Assembly: GCA_039881145.1 (NCBI GenBank)
Contig: JAYKKI010000016.1
Location: 11,460,501 to 11,524,500, forward strand
DNA: 64,000 bases
Direction of reading: 5' to 3'
From: Druceiella hillmani
Taxonomy: Eukaryota; Arthropoda; Insecta; Lepidoptera; Hepialidae
Position numbers and translations under genes: made by a program. Within the stretch, counting starts at the first letter, position 1. Every line of letters begins with the position of its first letter. The notes under the pieces were generated by a model that was given only the letters and a program-made list of their open reading frames with translations, had not been told where the DNA came from and ran no database searches. This document shows, one piece after another, positions 11,516 to 24,140 of this stretch.

Positions 11516-13465
11516 TTCATTTAAAGTTTTCTATACAATAGTGTTTATAGTTTTCTTCACAATAGTGTGCACTGATATCAATTTGGTTTTACATTATTGT
11601 TTATCAGGTACTAACTTATCTTTAAAATCATTGTATTTTAGTCTTAATTATTCTTAATAATAATAATTCTTAATAATAAGATGTAATCTTTTTTTAGAAA
11701 ACATTCTTATTAACGACTCAGCTGTCACACTGTATCAGTAGCGTTATCATTATATGTGCTATACCTTCTAAAGAGGCAAAATTTGGTAATATAAACATAT
11801 TAAAATTATAAGTATGCGGTTTCCAAAGTCAGGTCAACAATGTGTTTTTTTTTTGACTAACGTACTAATTTGTATCATAAAAGTATGAATCGTAATGAAA
11901 TAAGCCATTATTTCCGACGTTATGTTTTTTATTAACTAACTAAACGAAAATTATAGACCAATGTGAAACGATTTTGAACACGAAAACGTTTTAAATGTAA
12001 TAATTAATTTTATGTATGTATGCTTATGCTTGCTAAATAAAAATCAATTTAAAACATGTGTTTTATATAAATGTAATATTGAACAGTCTTAAAATATTGA
12101 CCCAAATTTGAAGAACCCCTAAAAGATACATTTTCTCAATTTACACGAATATGGTATTCTTCTATACAATACAAAAATAAAATTTCGAATGTTTTAAACG
12201 TTATTCGAAACTTTTGAATATTACAGTATTTCGGCGTTATGAATATTAAGGCTTCACTTCGTGTAGAATTATCGTCTTCCGCTTTTAATATTGACATTGA
12301 GTCATTTAATTTACTTTCATAAAGTATTAATACTCAACAATATTTCTCAGTGCTTTTACCTCAATAGTGCCTATATCTAAACCAATGACTTCCTATGAGT
12401 GTTTTAAAACATAATTATTGATAACATTTGACTTTATTCTAAGCGTTTGTTAATATGATTATACAGAATAAATTTATTACTTTCATACGATACCGTTTCG
12501 TTCAGATGACTTTTCAATGAAAAAATGCACATTATTTAAAATAAATTACTATTAGTTTGTAGTATTTCACGTTGCTAAAAATCAAATAATATAATTATTA
12601 TGAAATAATTAATCAGTTCACGTTCTATTTTTCTTGAAGTTACATATTATAGACAAAATAAAAATGTAGGTATCTGTTCCCAAGCGATAAAAATATGAAC
12701 TAGCAAAAATTTAATTTAATTTCAAAATTTTCACCTTTTTTACGATTAGCTTGCTATGCTAGACTATCAAAGTAAAATCTAGATTTTTTGAACTAATCTA
12801 ATACACATACCTAGTATGCAAATAACACCGTCATATCACAAAAACTAGCACAATTATTAATAGAGAGCATATAGCTAATTTGAAATGAGCACGATCAATA
12901 TAATTCGATGAAATCTTAAAATATTGGATTAAAATAATTTTATCCTTTTATATTAAATTGCCCAAAAGGTAGAAAGAACGCCATTTAAACTAACCTCTCA
13001 TTTTAAAATTTATAAATTTACTTAAGGATTGCCTAACTGATAAAGAAAAGCTGAAAATATAAGCAATATTTATTCCTCTTGTAAATATTATAACATCAAA
13101 GAGCTTACTAATAACTAATAAATAAAACATATTTTAACAAAATAAATGTTTATAATTAAGTTTGTTACAGACGCTAAAATTGCATTACTCGCTCAAGAAT
13201 TTCCGGGGTCTTGAATAGGACGAATCAAATTAATTAGATTGGTGATTTGTTTGTTGAAAGTAGAAAATATGCATTAATTATCTGGGTTTTTGATAAAACA
13301 ATACTCGACAAGTAGGAGAATAAATATTAAAAAAACTGTACAACGGATCTTTTTATCAGTTTAACTGAGTTTTAAATGGTATTTTTATCAAAATTAATGG
13401 AAATCTTTTAAAATTTTCCGTAGAAATTGACGCAAAATATAATACGAATAATACTTAGATATTCC
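11516..13465. other. AT-rich intergenic DNA
   Basis: No gene is supported. The phrase 'agttttct(ata/tca)caatagtg' occurs twice near 11526-11570 as a short imperfect duplication. I saw nothing else. Confidence 0.5.
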
Positions 13466-13469
13466 TTCA

Positions 13470-14395
13470 ATGTCAAATACCACCGTCTCTATTTGGCTTA
13501 GACCACGGAATGGAGCTGTGTGAGAACAACTTCAGATTAATTAGCTTTGGTATATTTAATTAGAACCTTCGTACTATTTACCGATCCTATTCTCCAAGGA
13601 AGTTTTCATCTGGACACGTCCTTGTTTCCTCAACTCGACCAATACGGTTCAATATTTGAATAACTTGCCACAAAATTTTATACCTTCAGCATCTGCAACG
13701 AACCCTCTCAAACTTTGAAATGGAAGCTCTTCACATTGCGATGGATATACGACGTCATCTTAATAGAATTAAATCTCATTTGATAATGCCAAAAATATTA
13801 TAATAGTAAAAATTATATAAAAGTCACTAGTACTTCTACTTCAAGCTGGTGGTGATTAAAGTGGTGAACTTTTAGTCAATAAAAATCCAACTAGGACATC
13901 TTGAAGTTTTTTTTGCCTCTTATTAATGTTATCAAAGAAAGGATTAAAGTAATTAACATAAAATTTGTGAAAAACAGAAATATATTTATATGATTCTGGC
14001 ACAAATAAAACCATCATCTTTGCTCATCAATGTTAGCTCATGTCATAGCTAATCCTAATATTTCTATTTCTTCCTCAAAGCATGAAGTAGTTTGCGGGAT
14101 AGTAGCATGAAAAGATAAAGCAAATTTAATCCGAGATCTGTCTAAATGAACCTTCTTAATTCTTCTGAAGGCGAGAGGTTTCCCGGATTAAGATTAACGG
14201 AGCAATAAAAATTTCCTTCTCTGAATTTTTGAAATCAATGCTCGGCTATATCACAGTAACATATATCTTCACAGATCATTACACATATTGGACGGTTTGC
14301 TTCCGTTGCTTTCCGTGCAAAAAGTTTTCATGATGAATGTTCGTGAAATTTTCATAATTAATTATTTTTTAACTTGTCGAAACTCAATTGCTGAA
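13470..14395 (-). pseudogene. mariner transposase relic, copy 1
   Basis: Read on the minus strand, the region starts near 14395 with 'EFRQVKK' and continues in shifting frames with KATEANRPICVMICED and FQKFREGNFYCS. These match the mariner N-terminal helix-turn-helix consensus (KA.EAARNIC..FGED ... WF.KFR.GNFDL). Near 13700-13620 'LNRIGRVEE' falls where mariners have 'QLDRLN...EKR'. Near 13540-13480 the text HTAPFRGLSQ matches the position of the third catalytic motif H-PPYSPDLSP, with the Asp lost. Nucleotides 14030-14395 align directly with 41085-41467, so both belong to one mariner family. Numerous stops and shifts mean it is inactive. Confidence 0.65.
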
Positions 14396-14489
14396 TAAAA
14401 GATCTAACATTATAGTCTTCATATTCTTTACGAAATATGTTTGAAAAGTTTACATAATATTTCCGGAATTGCTATACAAAAGTGCTTAC

Positions 14490-14608
14490 CCAGTGGAGAA
14501 CGCATAGATGTATTTTTTTTAACATCACACTGAATAGCAGTGCGGGCACACCGCGGCTTACGTTGCTGTAATTGCTCAACTCCATGTCACGTACTTGGTA
14601 AAAGCGTA
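14490..14608 (-). other. candidate small coding exon, strand minus
   Basis: On the minus strand an acceptor-like 'atatttttag' ends at 14609 and a donor 'TGG|GTAAGC' begins at 14489. The enclosed 119 bp contain ATG at 14585 in an acceptable context (gacATGG) and stay open for 32 codons to the donor in phase 0. The peptide starts MELSNYSNVSRGVPALLFSV: two N-glycosylation sequons (NYS, NVS) followed by a hydrophobic run, the arrangement expected at the N-terminus of a class A GPCR or other type-III membrane protein. GC is about 51% over the first 70 bp, against ~27% around it. An internal 'AAC|GTAAGC' is an alternative donor. I found no partner exon. It may be a host first exon, or chance. Confidence 0.3.
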
Positions 14609-14611
14609 CTA

Positions 14612-16425
14612 AAAATATGTGTAATAATATTATCGATATCGATGAAAAAGTTTTATTTTATAACACTTTATAAATGAAAACTTTTGTTAGCATTGTAAAT
14701 AATTTTGAAATACAGTAATAAAATAAATACCTTAATTTTAATACAATTACTATTTTTACTAATATTTTTAGAATGTGGCGCATAAAATATTTATAATTTA
14801 CTTTAAATTACGAAATAATTTGTAATGTCCAATTTAATTCTTACCTATTTTATGTGAACTTATTAAATAACTCTTCTAAATTTGAAAATATTTTTGTTTA
14901 CAATATTTATTTATTTAACTCTGATATACAAGATATAACAAACCAAATTTGCTTTAAATAACATAACCCTTCAAATTATTTCGAACATCGTATATAATAT
15001 TATATACTCATCATCATCGTATATAATATTATATAACCTTTTATCAAATTACGTCCTTTTCCAAGCTATAAAACGTACGAACGTGATGTGAACTTTCTTT
15101 TTGTCTAAGAAAAACATTATTATTTGTTTTTTATGACTAAAACATATGTTTATATTATGGTAAATATGTAAATACTGATAATGTACGTGATGAGTACTAC
15201 GTACAATAATGTCATATTTATTGAAAAACTTTGGATAATTAAGTTTATATGAAGATCTTGCCTAAATTGGTAGGTATAATATATGAACTGCTGGAGTAAA
15301 TAGATGTCGTCTATTTTTCAATTCTTTGAAAAGGTTTGCTAAAAATAATTTAAACTTGTGACACTAAATTTCACAGGAAAGAAGTTTTCCCTGCAAATAT
15401 TTATTTATAATTAAGGTCACGAGAGTGAACGTTCTTTCGGGTGAGTTAAGCTTTAAACCGTATTTTCGATTAACTTTTTATAAACCTGAAACACCTCATA
15501 CCAGTCAATAAATAAAGCATAAAATTATATGCACATAGTGCTGGGAACTTTAATATAACGCAGGTTATGAGACTTACGTGACATTATTTGGAAAGATATG
15601 ATTAAATCTCGATACTTGTTGCTTCTGAAAGCTGAGTGAAAAAGTAAGTCGATCCTATTAATCTGATGATAGCGTACTCGACTAAATCGATATCAAAATA
15701 TTTATTATATATACGTGTTTAAGATAATTAATCTTTATTATCTTAAACGCATATCCATAATACATATGTATTAGATATCCACGTATATGCAATCATCTAT
15801 ACTTCATAAATTTTATGCATAATTCCATTAATTATTTATGATATCAAACCTAATTATTAAACAAATTTATGAAAAGTATTATTTTTATTGGCAACAAGAC
15901 ATCAATAACATACGTTTTTCCTATGTTTTATTCGAAGAAAATTGAGAGTATACATATCATAAAGAATAAAATTTAAGTGCCAATTCATGTTTTTTTAGTT
16001 TTCAGCGTCAGTTTAAACTGGAATAATTATTTCTATCTACTAAAAGAAGGTCAAATAAGTTCATTAAAATACTGCACTAGCGTTTTGGAATTCCATGTGG
16101 TCGAAAACATAAGGTATCTGTGGTTTACATATAATTATACAAATTTAACACTCAATAAAAATATAATTTTCTCCTTGTGTGGGACAACGAAATGATTTGT
16201 AATTAAATCTCTCCATTGAAGTAAAAGCATCTTATTCAAAATAAAATTATTTGATTTCCAGATAATATTTGACATGAAATCTTAGCGCATGCTTACAAAT
16301 AACTTTAGCAAGTTGTCCATTCCAAGGTAAGTTTAGTTAAGTAATTTGCCTTAGCAAGTTTTAAAGGCATTTAATGTATCCGATCCCAATTTATGAATAA
16401 ACACAGAACATATTACAAAAACTAA
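14612..16425. other. AT-rich intergenic DNA
   Basis: No gene is supported. 'cgtatataatattatata' occurs twice (near 14999 and 15018). A hairpin lies at 15717-15748. Near 14771-14795 'gaatgtggcgcata' resembles part of dispersed repeat family B. Confidence 0.45.
15717..15748. repeat. hairpin, 12-nt arms, 8-nt loop
   Basis: 'gtttaagataat' is followed after 'taatcttt' by its exact reverse complement. Confidence 0.85.
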
Positions 16426-16429
16426 ACAA

Positions 16430-16720
16430 GAGCCAATCGGTAACTCCGTTCGAAGCAATGAGTTGAAATACCGAAACTCTTCCGATTAACGTGCAGAACA
16501 TTTGCGTTAACATAGTGGACGTGAAATATGGCCAAAAGCTATTTACGCAATAGCTTATGGAGACAGAATTTATATCCGCTTCCGCATAATATGTTGCTAA
16601 CGTCCTTGCGCTTATCCTGGCTTGGGGGATACATTTTAACCGACGCCAAGATTATCGCGCTAAGTTGATTTAGGGTTTGAGTTTACGCAACGTTCAAGGG
16701 CAAAAATATTAAGTAATTTT
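16430..16720. promoter_or_regulatory. GC-elevated noncoding island, possible conserved regulatory element
   Basis: By hand count about 42% GC (100 of 240 bases from 16441), against roughly 27% nearby. No frame is protein-like, there is no repeat structure and no simple sequence. The text is rich in homeodomain- and bZIP-like words ('gattaacg', 'tttacgcaata', 'ttatcgcgc'). This profile fits conserved noncoding enhancer DNA of insects, but an unrecognised old transposon is an alternative. No gene was found nearby that it could serve. Confidence 0.3.
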
Positions 16721-18660
16721 TAGATGAGATCGACATTGTCATATTGTTAAAGCAGATTTAGATCTGAATTGAAGAAACTTGGAGTAAATAATTTGAATCA
16801 GATTAAGAAAATATTTCCACTCTTCTTCGTTTAAATAATATTATCTCGTTTGAATGACATGTTCGATATTAGATACGTATAGTCATTGACATAATATTAA
16901 AATAATACACATAATATTAAAATAAACTAATAAATACATAATATTTGGTGCATAGCATTTGTGTTAAACTATTAACAAATTTTAACTTTATTTTTCATAA
17001 TGTGAATATATTACCTATTACATCTTTCACAATATAGTTTAGAAATGGACCATATTGTGAAAGATGCCTCTCAATAGTATGGATTGAAAATGAATGTAAT
17101 TGGAAGTGTCAATTGCAAAAACGGAATACTTATAATTTCACCCAGTTCATCTCTCGGTCTGTTTGTGTATCCGTATATTAGAACCATTTTAAGTGAAAGT
17201 TATTGCCAATATACACGGATAAAATTTGAATAGTGTTTTCTATAAACAAATACTATGAATATATACAATGAAATAGTGGAGTTACAAAAAAAATAACACA
17301 AAGCTTGGTCTTTTCAGAAAGTATTTTAGGTTCAATAATATCTACTTGTAACGACTATAACTTAAGACTGTTGAATAAAATTATAATTTATCGATAATAT
17401 TTTTTCTTGTTGAACAGCAAAACAAACCAATAACAGCAAGTGAATTTAAAATGTAAAAGTCTTGAATACCATGCGCGGACCTATTAAAATGTATTGTTGA
17501 ATATATTTTTATTTACGTGTGCATAGTAATGTACGTAAAAAATATGTGTAAATATGGCGAATCAGTGCTAGAAGAGTAACCTCTCTGTCAACGAAATAAA
17601 CCAAATGAGAAAGATTAATCGTGTGGTAAATTGCAAAGATAAACAAGAACATAATACTAAGAAAAAAGCAGAAAATTTTTTTAATCTAATGACACAATTA
17701 CTATAATGAATAAAAGATGTTATGAATCTTAGGCAGAAGCGAACTTTTTTAAGCGACACTTTTGAATACATTCGTGCACGACATCATTCTCAAGAAAGTA
17801 CAACGATAATTTAAAAACATATTTAATATAAATTTTAAGTACATTATTTCATATATTAAAAGAAGGTTGCACAATTAAATTATTGTAAAATGTTGAGAAA
17901 TAAGAAGTATATAAACCGAAGAAAGTGATATTTAAATGTATTGGTGAATACATCTAAATAGATTTATGTCTGATGGCGATAGGACTTTGCTTAGTTTGCT
18001 TTGTAGATTTCGTCTAAGATAAAGATATAATAAAATTTTAATTGATTCCAAGTTTTATAATTGTTAGAATCGCTAAAAAGCGTAACTTGTTTATTTAATG
18101 AAGGGGTTGGAAAAACAAAAAATAACTCAAGCTATAAAAGTTGATTCGGATTCTATTCACGAATGGTCATGAATGATGGTAATAGACACATCAGCTTTGT
18201 GAAAAACGTAGTATAGGGCTAAAGTAATGAAGAGGGCAGTAGGCTCCAAAAAAATCAAAATTTCAATGTCGAGTTTTTTTTATTGTATGGTAAAATTTTC
18301 CAGGGGTATGTACTTATTTCTACCATGAAAAACTTGAAAAAAAGTTTACTCGAAACAACGATGCCATTATCCGTGTCAAAAACTTTTTCAATACTATTGA
18401 CGTATGAATTTTTTACTTTTTATCATTACTCTGATAACTAGTATACATCATAGGATATTAGTTTTTATTCACGGTTTAGTTTTTTTTGTAAACTAAACAT
18501 TATTGATTTAAACGTTAAAATTTAAATTGCAAATTACGGGAATATTTTGGAAAATCGACTGTGACAAATACTAGTTTTGTAGATCTGAACAGATAGTTTT
18601 ATTTTCATAATAAGAAAAAACAGAGATTTTTCTGATACCACAGAAGTATTTTCTCACAAA
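16721..18660. other. AT-rich intergenic DNA
   Basis: No gene is supported. A 15-nt-arm hairpin at 17021-17066 is listed separately. The small minus-strand open frame at 17568-17771 has no recognisable content. Confidence 0.5.
17021..17066. repeat. hairpin, 15-nt arms, 16-nt loop
   Basis: 'catctttcacaatat' at 17021-17035 matches the reverse complement of 17052-17066 exactly. Confidence 0.9.
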
Positions 18661-18680
18661 TATATCACAAGTGAGATCAC

Positions 18681-18765
18681 AACGCATCAAGAGATAAATG
18701 TATGATACAACGCATCAAGAGTGGTTTTGCCTTGGCAGCCAAGGCAAAACCACTCTTGATGCGTT
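18681..18765. repeat. 57-bp perfect palindrome with 1-nt centre plus an extra direct arm copy
   Basis: 18709-18736 is the exact reverse complement of 18738-18765, with the single base 18737 as the centre. The arm begins 'aacgcatcaagag', and this 13-mer also occurs upstream in direct orientation at 18681-18693. The arms are GC-richer ('gtggttttgccttgg') than the surroundings. Perfect arms imply recent origin or ongoing correction. Cruciform formation is plausible. Confidence 0.9.
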
Positions 18766-19734
18766 TACCTTTAATTTATTGCTTGAAGTTTTCAGAAAAT
18801 ATTATTGAACCATACTAATCTTTATATTTACAATATAAATGAGTTTCGAGTGATGAGCTTTCGAATAAAATTGTATATGTGACAATAATAATAATTTTCG
18901 TAAAACTTCATAGTACCTCAATTTATGTAATGCTTTAAGCAAAACACTGTCTCAGCTGGCGAACAGTCAACACAATTTCCCTCGTAATCTCTTCACTATC
19001 AGCGATATGATTTTGCAGTAGAGTATGAGGCAATAGGTTTTGATTAAAAAGAATGAAAAAAGAGCCTATTAAAGACTGATATGTTTTAAATTTCGAACAC
19101 CCTTTTTGATAGTGATGATAGCTATGACAGTGTCTGTTCCATAATTTGAAGCAAAAACCTTGCCTTACTTCAAATTAAATCAGCCAATTAGTAATCAAAC
19201 CCTTTTTTATATAGATTATTTTGTGGCCTAAAATTTTCAGAACTGCTTGATTCTTTCTATTTGTCGATGATTTGACACTCTTCTTTGGAATATGCAAGAG
19301 ATATGATTGTTAGCTGTCGATATGGACGTCATTATAACAGAACCTATGTATTAATAATTGCTCAATGCCAACTTACTTTCACATTCATATTTTGGCCCAC
19401 ATAACTAGTTGAAACTACGCTTGTAAAAATGTTGTTCACAATCAAAACAGATCCGTGATATGTACTGCTTCTGACTGATTTACTTACTTTAATATCTTTT
19501 GCAGATATATAAACTAATTGAAATTTTGCTTTCAAGAATCTATCCTCCTTTTATCTCGACAATAACAATCTTAAGATTAAAATCGATCAAAACGTATACC
19601 AGATATGTGATATGGACTGCCTCGTAATTTTATCTTTCTAGTCTGTAGTAAGCTTGATACGAAGGCAGTTATTTAGCCTCCATAAGAAGAAAAGATTTAT
19701 AGGAAGAAAAAAATAAATATCCTATTATATTTTT

Positions 19735-19860
19735 AGAATTGCGTAGTCAAACAAAGATCTATTTTAATTTCATCATATCCGTCTACCCGTCTGAAAAAGC
19801 TCATAATCACAACCATTTTAGATCTATTTGCATTAAATTTTACGAGTTAATGCTTCAAAG
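19735..19860 (-). repeat. dispersed repeat family A, diverged copy
   Basis: The minus strand reads '...gacgggtagacgg...' and closes with 'attctaaaaa', the same order as the clearer copies at 28139-28236 and 59030-59102. Confidence 0.4.
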
Positions 19861-20478
19861 CAGAAGGTTTCGAGGAGCTATTTTTTTTACATAGCTCTTC
19901 ATATTTGTAAAGTGGAAGCAACATTTTTTTCATCATCCTCATTGAGAGGAGTATTATTTAAAAGGTATTTCAAGATCTAAATGAGGTTTTATTTAACTTT
20001 TTTGTGATATATTTAACTCCAAAGTGATGTGCAACCACAGATGTAAAAAATCTAAAAATATTTTATGTGCGACTAGTGTAATTCGACAAGATTTTTGATT
20101 ATTTTATTTAATTTTTGTCAACAATTTCAAGAGAAATAGACTAGACTATTATTTCAATATAATTTTATTGATGAGTGAAGACTGGAATGGAGTAATGTTA
20201 TAACTATTATTAAAGAGTACATATCCCGAAATCTATCTGGAACTATTACGTATAAAAAGACACTATTTACTAAACTTGTCTTCCAAGAGATCCGTTGTTT
20301 AAGGATACCGTCCATGCCAAAAGAGAAAGCAATATTCATCTGTACAAAAACCATGAGTTCGGGAACGGATTGTTTTCTGTGGTCATGAAATATTAATTGT
20401 ATGCCCGGAACGAGTATATTTACTTCTTATCTGTATAATTCTAATCTACTTATGAATGTGAAAAATTAAATTTTCAAG

Positions 20479-20517
20479 ATATTTTTTATAAATTGCCCCT
20501 CAATTTATAAAAAATAT
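20479..20517. repeat. hairpin, 17-nt arms, 5-nt loop
   Basis: 'atattttttataaattg' is followed after 'cccct' by its exact reverse complement. Confidence 0.9.
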
Positions 20518-21726
20518 ATTCTGATTAAATCATTTACTCCTTCTTGAGAAAAGAGAGAGGAATCGGAGTGCTGGTTAAATGAAATTGACTGTAATTTCGT
20601 TTGCAAGTTATACAAAGTAGTTTAAACACCTACTTCAAAATCGGAAATAAAAATCACTATTTCTATGTACTAGTAGCCATATAACAAAATTCATTAAGTA
20701 TTTTTTTTATTTAATATATTATGTTTTTATTTTACTTGCTAAAATAATAACGACATTAGAAATAGCAATACGTTTAATCAATACGTCAAGTGTCTACCAT
20801 ACACAGCTGCAATATGCACTTGTTTGGCGAAAATATTTCGAAATTTTTGTATATTATTTCCACACAATTTCTTATTTTTTACCTCTCATTTATTATCCAT
20901 GAGAATATTCCATAAGATCCATGTTTTACCATTACAGAAAAAAAAAGTTTAACTATATAAATGCTTACAAGACAAGATGAATGTGGGAAGTTTAATATAG
21001 TTAAATTAAATGATGACTATTTTAGTCCAATGTTTGATTTGAAAGAAACTTTGCTACATTTAATTGATTTAGACGAAATTTAATATTCATTTACTTGGTT
21101 ATTAAAGAAACGTAAATTTTCAGGATTTATTTCCGATATGCAAATCAAACGTTTTCAGAAATAGAACTGACGATAATTTCGTAATAAAATCAAGGCTTAC
21201 AAAGTGTAACTAAGGTAGCGGGAAGAGTGAAAAACAATATCAGAAGAAGAGTGAAAAAATATTGTCCTCATTTTTACCTCATTCATTCAATAGAGTGTAT
21301 ATTTTTATTTTTATCGATATGAGGTACGTGGCAACTCAACAAAAAATAAAAAAGGGATTTAGAAAAAATCAAAATAAAGCATTGTCAATTTGACAGTTTA
21401 TTGTAGATTGAAAAAACAATGAGAACGAAATAAAAATAGAAGAACACATAAAACTATAACTATGTAAACGGATTCTCGTAAAAACTTATTACGGATTTAA
21501 ACAAACCAACTGAGTCCTGCTAAAATACCAAACGTAAAGATGTCTTAAATTTGATTCAAAGTTCATTCTTTAACAATTATCAAATTTTATGACATGTAAC
21601 GCTTAAGGTGATAAATGTCAAATTGCAAATATAATTTATTTTGAAACAAGAGTTAAGTTCTGCTTACAATCATATAGCCCATGTGTTTCACAAGGTGCTA
21701 CCACTAGATCACTAGGTTACATTTAT

Positions 21727-21746
21727 GTATATATATATATATATAA

Positions 21747-21801
<55 letters not shown>
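21727..21801. repeat. (TA)n microsatellite
   Basis: About 75 bp of TA dinucleotides with 'aaatatg' interruption. Confidence 0.95.
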
Positions 21802-21803
<2 letters not shown>

Positions 21804-22202
21804 TGATTCATAAAATTCAAGTTTTAATTGTTTTAACTCTCAAGCCATAATATCATTCTATTTACCAAAATAATAATGCGTTTTAAATTTTAGATTTTTT
21901 TATTAATATTTAAGGGTCGCTACCGCCTCATAATATTTTTAGGAATTTAAAATTTGCACTTATTGCGATGTTGGCTATGGTTTACTTATACAACTTTGAT
22001 GACGGTATTCAGTTGCTAACGTAAACAGTTCTTTGTTTACTTACTTCGTCAGCACCTCAATGCTCTCTGTAGATATGCACAATTTAGTTAATATAAATAA
22101 TCCATTGCTCTTTTATACACTTCTCTAGTGACGCCATCGTTGCGAGTCAAAGTGATTATTTTGGATTGTAAATGTGATTACTTTAACTTTATTCTCATAT
22201 TC

Positions 22203-24010
22203 GTATTTATAAAATGACATCAAATATTACAAAAACGCAAAAAAGGACTGAAATATGCTTATATGGACAATCTCGTTCCGGATTGATGCAAACAAATTAC
22301 CTTCAGTGAAAGAAGTGACGTTTTTTTTTTCATTATGCAAACATAATAAACAACACAAATAGAGAATCGGCATCATTAACAACAAGTGATGTATGCCACT
22401 ATAGCAAAAAGCAATTATTCCTACCAAGGATGAACCACATATTATCACGAAAATACTTAAATATTTCAAAGAATGGCAGAATTTAAAAAAAATTAAGAAA
22501 ATAAAACAAAACACTTAGCAGCAATAAAAGAAAAAGAAAACAAAAGGCAATCAAATTTAAATGTTTTGTTTGATATTGATTACTCAAACGCCCTTAATAT
22601 GATAACTATTAAAGAAGATAAGTAATTTCTTTTAAAACTAAGAGAAATTAATCGTCCAGGAAAAATTTGTAATATCGATAGAAGCCATGCAAAAAAAATT
22701 AAAAAACACACGAAGAAGCTAAGTTGCAAAAGATGATAGAAAAGGAAAAAGAAGTAATGAAGAAATTACCTGAGAATTGTGATTTATTATCTTCTTCAGC
22801 TTCTTCTGCAGGGGATGAAAGCGATAGCGATATAAGTCAAAGTCATCCTATATCTCCTCAGCCAGGGCCCTCTTCAAGCTATGGTTTATTACACCACAGA
22901 AACGAGGCTGAAAAAGAATTTTAGATTCGAGTTTAGCTACTACTTTTGAAGTTAGTAAGTTGACTGATCGAAAAGCAACTGTTGTTTTGGCTTCTACGCT
23001 CAAACGTCTTGGCTGTGACGTATCACAATATAACGAACAATTATATATTCTTCTATACGTCGCCAAAGAACGGATATTAGGCCAAAAATAAACCAAAAAG
23101 ACTTCAAAACCGCAATATCCGAACCATCTACGTAGAATTGCGTTCAAACTGTCGCGAAAGATATCGCTTTTGCTGAGAATCAACTGGAAGAATTTCAGCC
23201 TCGTGACGATTACAAAGAGCTCCTTCATTTGATAATTATCTTTTTGGAAGGGATTCCTGAAAGAGGTATCTTATTCAAAGCCCCTGCTGGAATGCGTCGT
23301 GCGCGATGGATGGCAAAAGCTATATACGCACTGAAAATGTGTTTGTTTAAGCATCAGCTTAAAATCACAATTATGCAAGCTAAGGGCGTTACAGATATTT
23401 GAATATTTGTTGTAGTTGTTTACGCAAAATACTGGTTTAGCGCCAGTGGCTCATATGGCCTCAGTGAATGACTTACAGATATTAAAAGATTTGGTTGATT
23501 TCGAAAAATATAACACAGTTCTGCCAAAGTCCCAATCAAAAAAATGTTGGGTAATTTTTGGTATCTTTCCGAAGAGCTAATTGTTTCAACTTTTTTTGAC
23601 AAACGATTTCTATCGAAACAAAACGTAACATGATTTTGGCTCTGAAAACTGAAGGAACGGAAATAATATAAAATAATAAATATAACGGAATAACAATATG
23701 AGGCAATCGTAAACAGAAACATCAACAATTCCATATCAACAAACACTATGATTTTAAATAACTGGAATTTCTTGCGAGTTCATTCAAAAAGATCCTCAGC
23801 TATGGGAAGAGGAAGAAAGCTTCAAATCGGCTAAAGAAATTGTACAACATATGAGAGTCGTTAACGATATAGCTGAGAAGGGTGTTTTATTGATGGAAGA
23901 GTACAATAAATTACATACTAATGAGGATGAGCAGAAGCAATACTTGATGTTGTTAGTTAAGAATTATAGGCAGAAAAACCCAAATTGTAATACGGAAAAT
24001 CTACTATATT
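22203..24010 (+). pseudogene. internally deleted pseudogene of an uncharacterised multicopy arthropod family
   Basis: Shifting frames reproduce, in order, motifs I recall from an uncharacterised protein family repeated in many arthropod genomes. These are an N-terminal 'KAIIPTKDEPHIITKILKYF..W' and 'LFDIDYSNALNMITIKEDK' region (22390-22625), an acidic serine-rich linker (SSSASSAGDESDSDISQSHP, ~22782-22841), 'KLTDRKATVVLASTLKRLG' (~22955-23011), 'RDDYKELLHLIIIFLEGIPERG' as two overlapping runs (~23200-23265), 'APAGMRRARWMAKAIYALKM' (~23281-23340), 'NDLQILKDLVDFEKYN' (~23467-23515), 'WYLSEELIVSTFFDKR' (~23559-23607) and the C-terminus 'RVVNDIAEKGVLLMEEYNK ... QKQYLMLLVKNYRQKNPNC' (23852-23990). 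Around 23110-23190 the family's central block, which I remember as more than 200 residues containing its conserved His/Asp/Trp motifs, is missing. Several frameshifts remain. A (TA)n tract follows directly. Function of the family is unknown to me; the family assignment is from memory. Confidence 0.7.
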
Positions 24011-24039
24011 TTTTTTTCTTTTTACTTAATGAATCACTT

Positions 24040-24040
24040 A

Positions 24041-24107
<67 letters not shown>

Positions 24108-24140
24108 ACTATATATATAGATATATATATATACACATAT
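24040..24140. repeat. (TA)n microsatellite
   Basis: About 100 bp of TA dinucleotides with three interruptions, directly after the pseudogene. Confidence 0.95.

Larger units (their letters stand above)
18766..21724. other. AT-rich intergenic DNA
   Basis: No gene is supported. The reverse complement of 19735-19860 contains 'cagacgggtagacgg' and ends 'gcaattctaaaaa', so it is probably a diverged copy of dispersed repeat family A. A hairpin at 20479-20517 is listed separately. The minus-strand open frame at 20154-20354 is not recognised. Confidence 0.45.

Noticed and set aside
22848..23746. Minus-strand open frames of 126 and 108 codons
   Set aside because: Antisense to the arthropod-family pseudogene.
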